Positions 8,298 through 16,911 of a stretch of DNA of 64,000 bases are shown piece after piece. The translations under genes were made by a program, and so were the position numbers. Under the pieces are notes generated by a model. That model did no database searches. It was not told the DNA's origin and worked only from the letters and a program-made list of their open reading frames with translations. The stretch lies in IMG/VR virus record IMGVR_UViG_3300033146_005596, positions 62,001-126,000 of that record. One strand, written 5' to 3'. The stretch comes from a virus. Positions within the stretch are counted from its first letter, which is position 1. Each line of letters starts with the position of its first letter.

Positions 8298-9229
8298 TGG
8301 ATAGTTTTTTTTCTCTTAGCCCCGAGCAAAAAATATTAGTGTTTGCAATGACAGTAGTTTTAGGTGGTTTAATTATAGGCGGCATATCATTCCTAATAGT
8401 TTTAATAATAAAAACTTCTTCAAAGTATAAAACGAGGATAGGGCTAGGTAAATCAGGAATTTCTGTAGATGGTGGTATTCAAGGCTCTAGCTCTCCTTTA
8501 AGTAAAGACCCATATTTTTTGGAAGTTTTAACCAAAAAGGATAAGCAAATTTCTGGTCTTTACGTAGATATAGATATTATAAAAAATAAAATGCTGGCTA
8601 TGGAACTAGACGTTATCAAGCGGTCTTATGAAACAGATGAGTTAAAAGTTAAACGCCCTCTAAAAGAGCATCCACTTATAGCTAATCTGCAAAATATTAT
8701 AAATAATGGCCCAGAAATATCCGATTCTGATATTAGAAATAAAAGTAATCTTCAAATTAAGTTTGATATTTTTAAGGCGGTAATGATTTTTAGAAATAAA
8801 GTTATGCTAGACTTAGTTTTAGAAGTTCTAAATGAGCTGGAAAAGCCCAACTTACAGGATATAGATAAAGATGAAATACTTTCTAAAATTCCTACGATAT
8901 ACCAAGACTGGAATGCTAAAACAATAGATGATATTTCTAGCTTACCAATTAAACTAACCAACGGAAGTATTTTAAATGGGGCTCCACAATGCTTTATGAA
9001 AAAGTTTAATATCTGGGATGATACCCATTCAAAAGCTTTTTTCATTAAAATGAAAGATGTCATGACTTCTGAGTTTTATAAAACATGGAAGATTAAATTT
9101 ATTTTAATAATGGACGTTTTAGATGTCCTAAGTCAACACTCTTCTATGGAAGCAAAACATACATTAAGTGTGTTAAATGGTGAATTAGATACGGAACTAA
9201 AAAAATCTTTAGGAGATAAATATAAATAA
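8297..9229 (+). CDS. N-terminally anchored protein of unknown function
   Basis: 310 residues. One N-terminal membrane helix (about 14-37) is followed by a soluble, mostly helical, charged domain with no known motif. TAATG overlaps on both sides couple it to the small membrane gene before it and the gene after it. A function with the upstream holin-like protein is possible but not shown. Confidence 0.5.
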   Translation: MDSFFSLSPEQKILVFAMTVVLGGLIIGGISFLIVLIIKTSSKYKTRIGLGKSGISVDGGIQGSSSPLSKDPYFLEVLTKKDKQISGLYVDIDIIKNKMLAMELDVIKRSYETDELKVKRPLKEHPLIANLQNIINNGPEISDSDIRNKSNLQIKFDIFKAVMIFRNKVMLDLVLEVLNELEKPNLQDIDKDEILSKIPTIYQDWNAKTIDDISSLPIKLTNGSILNGAPQCFMKKFNIWDDTHSKAFFIKMKDVMTSEFYKTWKIKFILIMDVLDVLSQHSSMEAKHTLSVLNGELDTELKKSLGDKYK

Positions 9230-9708
9230 TGAAAAGACTAATGACAGAAGTAGAGCAAAAGGTATATAATAGATTCTTTGAAGACGGAGAGAGTGGTGGT
9301 TCACCTATAGGTCAGACATCTGCTAATATGGCAAGTTTAACACCTGAAAACTTAATCAGTGTTGTAGATGTAAACAAGAATAAGAAAACGTTTAAAGACA
9401 CCTCAAAATATCCTGGTACCACCTACCAAGAAGATGAAGATTTTGGTGCTAATCTAGCAAATAGTTTAAGTCCTATTATTAAAAAAGTAATGTATGGGCA
9501 AGAGCTATATGACCCAAGTGCAATAGAAGCAAAACTAAAAAGTGATTATGGAGTGTCCGGTGATTCTGTTTCAGCTTTAATACAAAATGAGGTTAATGCT
9601 TTTAATAATGCAACTTTACAAGACGGTGAAACAGCTCAAGTACAAAATGTTGCAACAGCAGACGTTCCAGAGTCTCAGCAACAGCAAACAGTCCTAGGAA
9701 CAGGTTAA
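9229..9708 (+). CDS. Soluble hypothetical protein
   Basis: 159 residues, overlapping the preceding stop as TAATG. The middle is acidic and the C-terminus Gln-rich (ESQQQQTV). No family is recognised. It is the penultimate gene before the strand switch at 10.24 kb. Confidence 0.45.
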   Translation: MKRLMTEVEQKVYNRFFEDGESGGSPIGQTSANMASLTPENLISVVDVNKNKKTFKDTSKYPGTTYQEDEDFGANLANSLSPIIKKVMYGQELYDPSAIEAKLKSDYGVSGDSVSALIQNEVNAFNNATLQDGETAQVQNVATADVPESQQQQTVLGTG

Positions 9709-9715
9709 TATTCTT

Positions 9716-10243
9716 ATGAGGCATTTCCAAGCAAGGCTTATGGCAAAGCATGACAATATAAAACGCAAAATGTTTGATAATTCTATGAAGTGGGTAGGTA
9801 ATACAATTGACATGATTAGAGTTAAAACAGAGTTAACTCATCAGGGAGATATAGAATCCCGCGAAATTATAAAAGCAGACACCTTAGAAATTGTCATGCC
9901 GACCTTAAAAGACATACCCCTAAGAAGAGTAACAAAAGAAGGGTCTGGGTTTACAATGGACTCTATATCATCTCTAGACGACGAGACTCAAGGCGTAGAA
10001 GTGCATGCGCCAATGTCTTCAGATGTAACTAGAGATGATTTGTTATTTTGGGTTATGTACGATGAAAATGTAGATTTACCTATTGTGCTTTGTTTAGAAG
10101 TTAAAGACATACTAGGAACTTTTGGAGGCCATGAACTTCTTTATCAGAAATTCAAGACCTCCTACTTTAACGAAACATTGCCAACTAAAATAATACAACT
10201 TTTAATAGATGCTACAGAGCGAAGAAACAAAGTAAACTTTTAA
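9716..10243 (+). CDS. Soluble hypothetical protein
   Basis: 175 residues with a basic N-terminus. The region after about residue 50 alternates strands and acidic loops. No recognisable domain. It ends 5 bases from the end of a convergent - strand gene, with no clear terminator between them. Confidence 0.45.
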   Translation: MRHFQARLMAKHDNIKRKMFDNSMKWVGNTIDMIRVKTELTHQGDIESREIIKADTLEIVMPTLKDIPLRRVTKEGSGFTMDSISSLDDETQGVEVHAPMSSDVTRDDLLFWVMYDENVDLPIVLCLEVKDILGTFGGHELLYQKFKTSYFNETLPTKIIQLLIDATERRNKVNF

Positions 10244-10247
10244 GAGA

Positions 10248-10580
10248 CTACAAAAATAGTTTCATTTTAAGTTCAGTACTAAGCTTCAATGCTACTATTG
10301 GATAATTTCTAATTAGCTTTACATTATCTGAATAATTCCATAATGGCTCCTTATAATAAATATCACAGACTATTTGAGTTGCATCTGAAAAAATATCCTT
10401 TATCTCATGGATATTTTCGACTTTTTGAATTTTCAGGTTAGCTCTTCTGACCTTTAAATCAGGTAGTATAAATCCAGTATAGTCTTCAACAGAATTTTCA
10501 TATAAAAGGCTGACACCCTCTGCCCTATTTGCCACAATTGATTTAAAAAAGGTTTGCTTATTTTTGTTTATATCACTCAT
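10248..10580 (-). CDS. Small member of a duplicated gene pair
   Basis: 110 residues, family A motif immediately upstream. It resembles the product at 11681-11968: both have an acidic DYxGFIxP segment, a basic middle and a closing (I/L)KLSTxxKxK. Each follows a copy of the same larger gene, so the pair looks like a duplicated large-small cassette. Function unknown. Confidence 0.55.
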   Translation of the reverse strand: MSDINKNKQTFFKSIVANRAEGVSLLYENSVEDYTGFILPDLKVRRANLKIQKVENIHEIKDIFSDATQIVCDIYYKEPLWNYSDNVKLIRNYPIVALKLSTELKMKLFL

Positions 10581-10587
10581 ATTTTGT

Positions 10588-10612
10588 CTCCTTACAAATA
10601 TAATATAACAGT
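10588..10612 (-). promoter_or_regulatory. Family A upstream motif
   Basis: Read on the - strand: TGTTATATTATATTTGTAAGGAG, just before the start at 10580. Confidence 0.5.
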
Positions 10613-10616
10613 CTTC

Positions 10617-11627
10617 CTACTTTCTGCGTAGAAAATTGCTGGTATCAGGTACCCCCTGATTAAAAACAAAATCTAATGGGTTCGTAGTTGTTTCTAGATA
10701 TTTAAACCAATTCTCAGGGCTTACTAAATATTTAACTTTATTAGCTATATCTTTGATTATCAATTTGTCACCTACAGTATTATAAAAGACTTTAGAATTC
10801 ATAAGTTTATGTAACCTGACTAGCTCCTTATCTGATATTTTTTTAGAAAGCTTACCATACTGAAAGTAAACTTGACCTTTTTCTATTTTGGAAATTTTGA
10901 AAGTTTCTAGCTTATCAGCATAAGGCATATTCTCAAAGGCAAAACCAAAGATTCTATAGCAAGACTTACTTCTAGTCTTAGTCGTGGAATAAACCTTCAT
11001 CCTCCGAACGGGTTTTGAGCTCCTTCCTTCACTGAAAAACGCTATAGCTGCTTCAACGTCTTTAATTGTAAATTTTCCGAGATTGACCTGTGGAATTGTA
11101 TGACTATAAACGCTGGTCTCACTAAAAATATAATTTTCTCCCCTTATTGAGATAGCTTCAACTAAAGCCTCTAGTTTTTCCTGAGTGTTAAATATTATTT
11201 TTAAGGCTTTGAGCTCATCATTCCAACATTTTATATTAGACAAAATGTCATCGCAGCTCTCAGAATTATAAGTTGCATCACCTAATTCTAGCTGTATTTC
11301 ATTAGCACTGTTTAGAGTAAGGCAGTATACGTTATCCTTATATAGGAATCCTGTCCTAAAAAACTTTGAATTAGATGGGTTTGGACGTGAATAGCTATTA
11401 GGCCAGTAAGACCTAAGTTCTTCATCTTTTGGTCTAAAAATTCTGAATTCTCTACTACCTACTATTGCATTTATTTTTTTCTGAGGCTCAGAGTCCTCAG
11501 TACCTAAACCCGCATGCAGATATTTGCTCTTAGCTGCTTTATAATAATTTTTCTTGATTTCAGAGTTTATATACACCTTTTGGTCATCTAAAATCATGTT
11601 TAATGTAGCTCTTGTTTCTACTGTCAT
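10617..11627 (-). CDS. Large member of a duplicated gene pair
   Basis: 336 residues. It is paralogous to 11971-12978: shared landmarks are F(N/D)TQ(E/D)KLxxLxEAIxIR (about 155), a (Y/F)TxxxxxxAxxxFxEG helix (about 195) and xxSDxELVxLx (about 275). No catalytic motif is seen. It has its own family A motif, so the two copies of the cassette are separately expressed. Function unknown; the location and motif suggest an early gene. Confidence 0.55.
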   Translation of the reverse strand: MTVETRATLNMILDDQKVYINSEIKKNYYKAAKSKYLHAGLGTEDSEPQKKINAIVGSREFRIFRPKDEELRSYWPNSYSRPNPSNSKFFRTGFLYKDNVYCLTLNSANEIQLELGDATYNSESCDDILSNIKCWNDELKALKIIFNTQEKLEALVEAISIRGENYIFSETSVYSHTIPQVNLGKFTIKDVEAAIAFFSEGRSSKPVRRMKVYSTTKTRSKSCYRIFGFAFENMPYADKLETFKISKIEKGQVYFQYGKLSKKISDKELVRLHKLMNSKVFYNTVGDKLIIKDIANKVKYLVSPENWFKYLETTTNPLDFVFNQGVPDTSNFLRRK

Positions 11628-11633
11628 ATTTAG

Positions 11634-11656
11634 CTCCTTACAGATATAATATAACG
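11634..11656 (-). promoter_or_regulatory. Family A upstream motif
   Basis: Read on the - strand: CGTTATATTATATCTGTAAGGAG, before the start at 11627. Confidence 0.55.
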
Positions 11657-11680
11657 AACTTTTTGAAATCTGTGTGAACT

Positions 11681-11968
11681 TTATTTTAAATTTTTTAATT
11701 TATACTTAGTAGACAGTTTAATTAGCTCTTTTGGAAAAGCTTTAATACTACGAAAAAATTCATATAGATGCGGTACATTTTCAAGGTCGCAAAGCACCTG
11801 CTTCCTACCAGTATAAGGACAAGTAACAGTAAACTCTCTAAGAATAATTATCCTTATGGGCTCAGTATAATTATTTGGTGTTATAAACCCCAGATAGTCT
11901 ATATCTTTGGGTACCACGGTACCGGCTTCAACTCTATACTCCAAAGTAATACCATCATAGTCTTGCAT
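11681..11968 (-). CDS. Small member of a duplicated gene pair (second copy)
   Basis: 95 residues, paralogue of 10248-10580 (DYLGFITP and a basic LIKLSTKYKLK end). It starts two bases after the stop of the large partner, so the two are translated together. It contains a CPYTGRKQVLC pair of Cys that the other copy lacks. Function unknown. Confidence 0.5.
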   Translation of the reverse strand: MQDYDGITLEYRVEAGTVVPKDIDYLGFITPNNYTEPIRIIILREFTVTCPYTGRKQVLCDLENVPHLYEFFRSIKAFPKELIKLSTKYKLKNLK

Positions 11969-11970
11969 AT

Positions 11971-12978
11971 CTAAACTCCTTGTCCATGTTCTAAAGACTT
12001 ACTATTTTGAATAAAAGAATATAAGTTATCTTCTTTATCTAGGTAATTGAGGTAGTCCTCCATCTTAACAGAATAGCTAAGTCCTGTCCTGCAATTATAA
12101 ACAACAGGTTTTGTATAAATAACTCTGGAGCAAGTGAACCTATAATATAAGCATACTAGCTCGCTGTCAGAAACTTCAATACCCGGCTCATTTTTGTTTG
12201 TTTTGTAGTATAGTAACTTGTTCTCTGGAATATACTTTAATGTAGAAACATCTGATATATCTCCAGCTTTTAACTCTACTCCAACAAACCTTCTAAAAGT
12301 GGACTTAAATATCCAAGGGTGATAGTTTCCTTGAAACATGTTAGACGTTACATCTAAGCCCTCTTTAAAGTATTCTTTTGCTAGGTCAAACTCTTCTTGA
12401 GTATATGTTTCTTCTATAATCCCTTGTACTTCCTGGCTAATATTTTCTGAATTATGGAGTAGGCTGTCTTGGCTTGGCCATAAGTTGGTACCTTCTCTTA
12501 TGCAAATAGCCTCTGCTAAAATAGCTAATTTATCCTGAGTATCAAACTTTGATTTTAAATGCTCAAAAGCAAATGACCAGTCTTCAGCTCTTCTTCTGAG
12601 CTCCTCAAGAGATAAAGAAACAGATTCTAGTATTCTATCAGTTGATATTATAAAATCATTTTCTACTTTAGCAAGACTAAAAGGGTAGTCACTAAATAAA
12701 AAAACATTTTGCTTATAGTCTTCATCTTCGGTGCTTGGAGTGTCTGAATCTTGGTACCAGTATCTCGACCCATCTAAATCATCATCTAGGTTAAAGACTA
12801 AAATAGAATTATTCAAGTCTCCCATTATATTGTCAATAGCATTCTGAGTAGTAGTCCATAAAACTTTGTTTTTTTCTATTGGCTCATTAGCTTTTTTGTA
12901 CCAGCTACAAGCTTCAACATCTTTAAGATAGCCTTTAGCTATCTTCCTATACTTTTTTATAGCAGCTTCTCTAAGCAT
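11971..12978 (-). CDS. Large member of a duplicated gene pair (second copy)
   Basis: 335 residues, paralogue of 10617-11627 with an unrelated acidic N-terminal third (DLDDDLDGS, about 75). The shared helical core lies at about 145-300. It overlaps the Cys-rich gene upstream by 8 bases. No known family. Confidence 0.5.
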   Translation of the reverse strand: MLREAAIKKYRKIAKGYLKDVEACSWYKKANEPIEKNKVLWTTTQNAIDNIMGDLNNSILVFNLDDDLDGSRYWYQDSDTPSTEDEDYKQNVFLFSDYPFSLAKVENDFIISTDRILESVSLSLEELRRRAEDWSFAFEHLKSKFDTQDKLAILAEAICIREGTNLWPSQDSLLHNSENISQEVQGIIEETYTQEEFDLAKEYFKEGLDVTSNMFQGNYHPWIFKSTFRRFVGVELKAGDISDVSTLKYIPENKLLYYKTNKNEPGIEVSDSELVCLYYRFTCSRVIYTKPVVYNCRTGLSYSVKMEDYLNYLDKEDNLYSFIQNSKSLEHGQGV

Positions 12979-13252
12979 CTACTTGGCTCCTTTTAACATC
13001 AAACCCCCAACCTTGGTACCGACGAAAGTCAGAACAAATCTTTGTTTTAAAGACAGGCTTTTTAGTTAGCGTACAAACCTTGCTCTTTTTACCATATTCA
13101 CAATTACTGCAGTTTGCTTTAATATAGCTATTACAAGTAGTTGCTCGGTCTTGATTACTAAAATAGACATAGCAAAACTTTTCATAAGCAGTACCAATTC
13201 CATCTTCTTCTTTTCTAAAAGCCCTATAAAAACAGCTATCACATTTACTCAT
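12971..13252 (-). CDS. Cys-rich small protein, probable metal-binding
   Basis: 93 residues with nine or ten Cys, several in CxxC pairs (CDSC near the N-terminus, CSNC about 48), then single Cys in CTL and ICS. The pattern suggests zinc or Fe-S binding, but does not match a family I can name. It heads the operon containing the second copy of the duplicated cassette. Confidence 0.5.
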   Translation of the reverse strand: MSKCDSCFYRAFRKEEDGIGTAYEKFCYVYFSNQDRATTCNSYIKANCSNCEYGKKSKVCTLTKKPVFKTKICSDFRRYQGWGFDVKRSQVDA

Positions 13253-13307
13253 TGTCTTTTTCTCCTAATATCATACATATGCTCCAGTACTCATGCTGAT
13301 TAACTGC

Positions 13308-13469
13308 TCAAATTCCCTCAGCTAAAGCCACTAAAACATGAAACATACCAATAAAAACTCCTACTATCAAAGTAGAGCTTGCTAGTAACCAAGCCATTTG
13401 TCTTGCATTAATAGCCTCATTCTGGTCGTCCTTATAAACTTCTTTAAAATAATCTCTAATTCTCATCAT
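13308..13469 (-). CDS. 53-residue single-helix membrane protein
   Basis: Starts with MMRIRDYF; a basic/acidic N-terminus is followed by one membrane helix (MAWLLASSTLIVGVFIG). AAGGA lies just before the ATG and a family A motif (13511-13530) further upstream. It fills most of the space between 13252 and 13644. Function unknown. Confidence 0.6.
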   Translation of the reverse strand: MMRIRDYFKEVYKDDQNEAINARQMAWLLASSTLIVGVFIGMFHVLVALAEGI

Positions 13470-13510
13470 TTCCTTAGCTTCTCCTATTAAGTGATTAACG
13501 AACTCAAGGT

Positions 13511-13530
13511 TCCTTACATATAATATAACG
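13511..13530 (-). promoter_or_regulatory. Family A upstream motif
   Basis: Read on the - strand: CGTTATATTATATGTAAGGA, about 40 bases before the start at 13469. Confidence 0.5.
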
Positions 13531-13587
13531 AAGCCGTGTGATTATGCGTATAAATAATATTATCTTTATTATAAAATAATAAAACAA

Positions 13588-13600
13588 CTTATTATATAGA
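13588..13600 (+). promoter_or_regulatory. Family B upstream motif
   Basis: CTTATTATATAGA, about 45 bases before the isolated + strand gene at 13644. It forms a divergent pair with the family A site next to it. Confidence 0.4.
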
Positions 13601-13643
13601 AGAAAGTATGGTATTTGGTACCAACTTGGTGAGGTAAAATCTG

Positions 13644-14204
13644 ATGGAAAGAATTAAATTTTTAGAGGCTCTAAACGAGTCAGGTATAGCAAAGCAAACT
13701 ATTAAGCAAATCCTAAGGGAAATGGATGCTGTTGAGTTATCTGATAAGAACCCAGAAACAACAAATAAAATGGGGCCCCAACCTAATGAGAAATGGCAAG
13801 CTCAGGGTAATGCTTCAGAAGATACTAAAAAGAAAGGTTTGGAAATACTTTATATATTAAGCCAAGCAGTTAGTAATCCTAAGTACACCATTGCACCTCA
13901 GTTTAGAAATTATAATTTCGGGCCATCTGATACTTCTAATCTGGACTTTAAAGGACCATTCTCTATATATGATGATTCTTCTATGAGCCGAGACAATTCT
14001 ATTGGTGGTTTATATTTACTGACCCCAGATGAAAGCCGTAGTGGTAACCTTATGCTAGTTTACAAAAGCACAAATACTAAGATGTGGAAATTTGCAGAAA
14101 TAGAAAAGAGCTATATACAGCTATTCAATAAAACTCGAATAACAAATCATCAGCTCTTAGTCTATTTAAGAGACCCCGGTAAATGGAGCCCAATTATTAG
14201 TTAG
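13644..14204 (+). CDS. Hypothetical protein, isolated + strand gene
   Basis: 186 residues. A helical N-terminus (about 1-30) is followed by a Pro/Asn/Gly linker and a mixed domain with GGLYLLTPDESRSGN (about 130). No family is recognised. It is the only + strand gene between 10.2 and 28.9 kb and has a family B motif, so it may be expressed with the late set. Its stop overlaps the end of a convergent small gene. Confidence 0.55.
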   Translation: MERIKFLEALNESGIAKQTIKQILREMDAVELSDKNPETTNKMGPQPNEKWQAQGNASEDTKKKGLEILYILSQAVSNPKYTIAPQFRNYNFGPSDTSNLDFKGPFSIYDDSSMSRDNSIGGLYLLTPDESRSGNLMLVYKSTNTKMWKFAEIEKSYIQLFNKTRITNHQLLVYLRDPGKWSPIIS

Positions 14205-14346
14205 ATTCTTTATGGTCTTCTACATTCTGGGCTGCTAGTAGAGCATATATGGTATCAATAATACTGGTACCATTTTCTCTGCATTCTTTTAAAATATCAT
14301 CTGTAATCTCAGTCCCTTTTACTGGGTCTATATTCATTATATTCAT
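14197..14346 (-). CDS. 49-residue acidic protein
   Basis: Begins MNIMNIDPVKG and has one predicted helix pair. AAGGAT lies at good spacing. It overlaps the 3' end of the + strand gene at 13644 by 8 bases. No homologue is recognised. Confidence 0.5.
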   Translation of the reverse strand: MNIMNIDPVKGTEITDDILKECRENGTSIIDTIYALLAAQNVEDHKESN

Positions 14347-14424
14347 TTCTTTTATCCTTATTTTATAGTATAACCATTGGTTATTATATTGTTGATTCCA
14401 AAAGTAGCCAGATTAAACCACTAC

Positions 14425-14453
14425 GCAACAATGAGTAATTTACTCATTGTTGC
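14425..14453. repeat. Perfect 14-bp inverted repeat
   Basis: GCAACAATGAGTAA and its complement surround a single T. There is no clear T run on either strand, so it could be a weak terminator for the - strand gene at 14484 or a protein-binding dyad. Confidence 0.5.
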
Positions 14454-14483
14454 TACCTTTTCATTCCTATACCACTTTGTCAG

Positions 14484-14726
14484 TCAATTTTTTCTTAACC
14501 TATTCGCTCTTTTTTTAAATTGTCGAACAGTTAATACTTTGTCATATCTTTTGTTAATAGTAGGCTTTTCTGTATAAAACAAACTATGTTCTAATTCTTT
14601 ATCATATTTTGATATTAAAGTGTGATGTTTACTAAATGAGTTTCTTATTGGCATTTTGATAAAAGTAGAATATCCACAGCCTACATTTTCCAAACAAACA
14701 CTTCCTATATAGTTATATTTTCTCAT
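14484..14726 (-). CDS. Small basic protein of unknown function
   Basis: 80 residues, strongly basic at the C-terminus (RQFKKRANRLRKN), with two Cys near the N-terminus. The ribosome site GGGGAG lies in the end of the preceding gene. Nucleic-acid binding is possible from charge alone. Confidence 0.45.
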   Translation of the reverse strand: MRKYNYIGSVCLENVGCGYSTFIKMPIRNSFSKHHTLISKYDKELEHSLFYTEKPTINKRYDKVLTVRQFKKRANRLRKN

Positions 14727-14730
14727 AAAC

Positions 14731-15120
14731 TTATTTCTCCCCTTCAGTCTCTGTTAGACTTTTTATAAACTCTGCAATATCTTGAATGCTATTATCTGTA
14801 TTTTCTAAAATTGAGTTTGGTGAGAAATTACTATCTTCGTGAGTTAAATTATAATTATCTACTTCCTTAGCAATAATATAAGTACCTACTATTTTTTGTG
14901 AAGGATATAAAGCTGTACAAACAGTAATAAAGCTTAAAATTATTAAAGCACTAACAAGTTTTATTTTAAATGATTTAGTCTTAACTCCTTTTGTACTACT
15001 TTCTGCTATTATACTTAAATAAATAATCGAACTTCCAATAAAGATAAAAAGTGATGATACTAATATTAATCCAATACTATCAATAACCCACAACCAAAAT
15101 ACCACATCTGAATAACCCAT
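14731..15120 (-). CDS. Two-helix membrane protein
   Basis: 129 residues with membrane helices at about 6-35 and 52-72, then an acidic soluble tail of about 50 residues. AAGGAG comes from the preceding micro-gene. Unknown function. Confidence 0.5.
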   Translation of the reverse strand: MGYSDVVFWLWVIDSIGLILVSSLFIFIGSSIIYLSIIAESSTKGVKTKSFKIKLVSALIILSFITVCTALYPSQKIVGTYIIAKEVDNYNLTHEDSNFSPNSILENTDNSIQDIAEFIKSLTETEGEK

Positions 15121-15131
15121 CTATAACTCCT

Positions 15132-15200
15132 TTATAATAAAAACACTACAACAGCCCAAATAACTATTGTGATTATCAAGCCTAACATAAAACTAAACAT
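15132..15200 (-). CDS. 22-residue membrane micro-protein
   Basis: MFSFMLGLIITIVIWAVV continues as an almost uninterrupted hydrophobic helix. The ATG overlaps the end of the upstream gene, and the stop is followed by the ribosome site of the next one. It is compact and coupled, so possibly real; a chance ORF cannot be excluded. Confidence 0.4.
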   Translation of the reverse strand: MFSFMLGLIITIVIWAVVVFLL

Positions 15201-15579
15201 TAGCACCCTCTTCACTAACTTCTATCTCGAAGAATTGCTTATTGCCGTTTTCATCAAAGTAAAAACCTACTTCTTCCAACTCTTCTAGTGTGTATAAATT
15301 CTTTAAATTATTTCCACCATTAAAACAGTTATTAGTTATAATATGCACTACTTTTTCTGGTAGACTCATAGGCTTAGTTTTAATATATTTCCTCATTTCA
15401 AATCGCACAGTTTGGAACGTGCCACCATTGAAAAAGTCTTCTAATGAAAATGGTGCAATAGTTACAACTGCACCATTTTTAGCTTCTCTAATAACTATTC
15501 GTCTTATCCATTGCGACCCCATATTATCTTTAACATACATCTCTTCGTACTTAATTCCATTAGCTATGCCTTTATGCAT
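15193..15579 (-). CDS. Paralogous small protein, copy 1
   Basis: 128 residues. It is similar throughout to 16454-16825: NGIxYE(E/K)M(Y/W)V(K/R)D at the N-terminus, W(I/Q)(R/K)R(I/L)VI, F(E/S)M(R/S)KxIKT(K/R)PM in the middle, and a final (E/D)(N/K)(G/Q)NKxxFEIE. It overlaps the acetyltransferase-like gene upstream. Function unknown. Confidence 0.55.
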   Translation of the reverse strand: MHKGIANGIKYEEMYVKDNMGSQWIRRIVIREAKNGAVVTIAPFSLEDFFNGGTFQTVRFEMRKYIKTKPMSLPEKVVHIITNNCFNGGNNLKNLYTLEELEEVGFYFDENGNKQFFEIEVSEEGANV

Positions 15580-16090
15580 TAGTATCCTCCATTAAAAAAT
15601 AATCATCTCTATGAACCTCATACGTTATTTCATTTAAAAGTTTTCCTCTAAATAAATACTCATCTCTAAATACAAAACGAGTATATTTAATATTTGACAA
15701 TAATTTATCATACAATCTAACTGCTCTTTTATTATTAGCGATAACTGAAAAATCAAGTTTGTTAATTTCCTCTTCCTTAAATTGATATTCAAACCAACTC
15801 TTCAAAGATTTTACAAAAATCAATTGTTCACTAAATGTTTTAGCAAATGATAGTAAATTGAGATTGCAAATTGCATTAAGGTTATTGTTGTAATTATATG
15901 TAATCATTCCTACTATTCTATTTGTATCAGGCATATAAAGCTCTATAAGTGACATATAGCCTTTATCTAGACCTTTCTCAATAGCTTTTAAGTACTGAAT
16001 TGGGGTTTTACCTAGTGTTAAATATTCACTAGCTTCTAGATAAGGAATCATTTGCTCTTGATTATTTAAGTGACACTGCTTTCTAAACAT
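15572..16090 (-). CDS. GNAT-family acetyltransferase-like protein
   Basis: 172 residues. The order fits GNAT folds: a central strand RIVGMITY (about 65), a helix, then LDFSVIANNKRAVRLYDKLLSN (about 115-135), which matches the NxxAxxLYxK acetyl-CoA-site helix. The substrate is unknown. It lies between the two paralogues 15193 and 16454 with tight overlaps. Confidence 0.6.
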   Translation of the reverse strand: MFRKQCHLNNQEQMIPYLEASEYLTLGKTPIQYLKAIEKGLDKGYMSLIELYMPDTNRIVGMITYNYNNNLNAICNLNLLSFAKTFSEQLIFVKSLKSWFEYQFKEEEINKLDFSVIANNKRAVRLYDKLLSNIKYTRFVFRDEYLFRGKLLNEITYEVHRDDYFLMEDTNA

Positions 16091-16157
16091 GATTTATCAC
16101 CAGCATACGAATCAACACAACAATCTCTTCATATTTAATATCATCAACTATACGCAT
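16083..16157 (-). CDS. Possible 24-residue micro-protein
   Basis: MRIVDDIKYEEIVVLIRMLV plus four residues. It starts on the upstream stop (TAATG) with GGGAAGAGG before it and runs into the acetyltransferase start. Translational coupling favours use, but its size gives little support. Confidence 0.3.
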   Translation of the reverse strand: MRIVDDIKYEEIVVLIRMLVINHV

Positions 16158-16450
16158 TAGCCTCTTCCCTTATTTTTAGTTTTATTGCTAGGTAAAACTA
16201 CTTCTACCCAATCTTCTGCAAATAACTCTTTGTTAGTAGGTGTATAAGCACTTACTTTCTCTGTTCTTTTGTCAATCAATTCTAAAATAGGTTCTGGTCT
16301 AGAAGTCCATGCTATGTCTTTATAAAATTGTACCCTAATATATTGTTTATTTTCCCAGGACTTTCTAGCTAGTTTAGTGCCTCCTAGCAATAATAAAATC
16401 CCTACACCAAAAGAAAATCCTATTTTGTTTCTAGCTTCACCCTTCTGCAT
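16157..16450 (-). CDS. Small single-helix membrane protein
   Basis: 97 residues. One hydrophobic segment (IGFSFGVGILLLLGG, about 10-24) is followed by a basic domain. It starts four bases after the stop of 16454-16825. Function unknown. Confidence 0.45.
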   Translation of the reverse strand: MQKGEARNKIGFSFGVGILLLLGGTKLARKSWENKQYIRVQFYKDIAWTSRPEPILELIDKRTEKVSAYTPTNKELFAEDWVEVVLPSNKTKNKGRG

Positions 16451-16453
16451 TAG

Positions 16454-16825
16454 TTAGTCCTCCTCTATTTCAAATTTATATTTATTTCCCTGTTTGTCAT
16501 AAACTGTATCTAAGTGTAACACTTCATTTAAAGTATGAAAATCGTTCACCAAATCCCCATTAACAGTGAAATAAAATCCGCTAAGCAAAAACTCAATCTT
16601 TTCTACTGTCGTCATTGGACGCGTTTTAATTGGTTTACTCATTTCAAATCGTGTAGTATCAAATACAAAACCGTTTAAAAAATCATCTTCGTACTCTACT
16701 ACGATTGCAACAGCCTTACCATTTTTTGACTTTAATATAACAAGTCTCTTTTGCCATGGATGAGTTATTTCGTCTCGAACCCACATTTTTTCATAGTTAA
16801 TTCCATTTACTTCACCTTTTTTCAT
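16454..16825 (-). CDS. Paralogous small protein, copy 2
   Basis: 123 residues, paralogue of 15193-15579 (MKKGEVNGINYEKMWVRDE start and YKFEIEED end). A family A motif lies directly upstream, so this copy is first in an early-type operon running to about 14.5 kb. Confidence 0.55.
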   Translation of the reverse strand: MKKGEVNGINYEKMWVRDEITHPWQKRLVILKSKNGKAVAIVVEYEDDFLNGFVFDTTRFEMSKPIKTRPMTTVEKIEFLLSGFYFTVNGDLVNDFHTLNEVLHLDTVYDKQGNKYKFEIEED

Positions 16826-16831
16826 TTTTTA

Positions 16832-16855
16832 GCTCCTTACATATATAATATAACG
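16832..16855 (-). promoter_or_regulatory. Family A upstream motif
   Basis: Read on the - strand: CGTTATATTATATATGTAAGGAG, directly before the start at 16825. Confidence 0.55.
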
Positions 16856-16911
16856 TAATTCTCAAAAATTGTGTAAAACAAATTTTATTATTGATGCAAA
16901 TTGCTTTAGAG

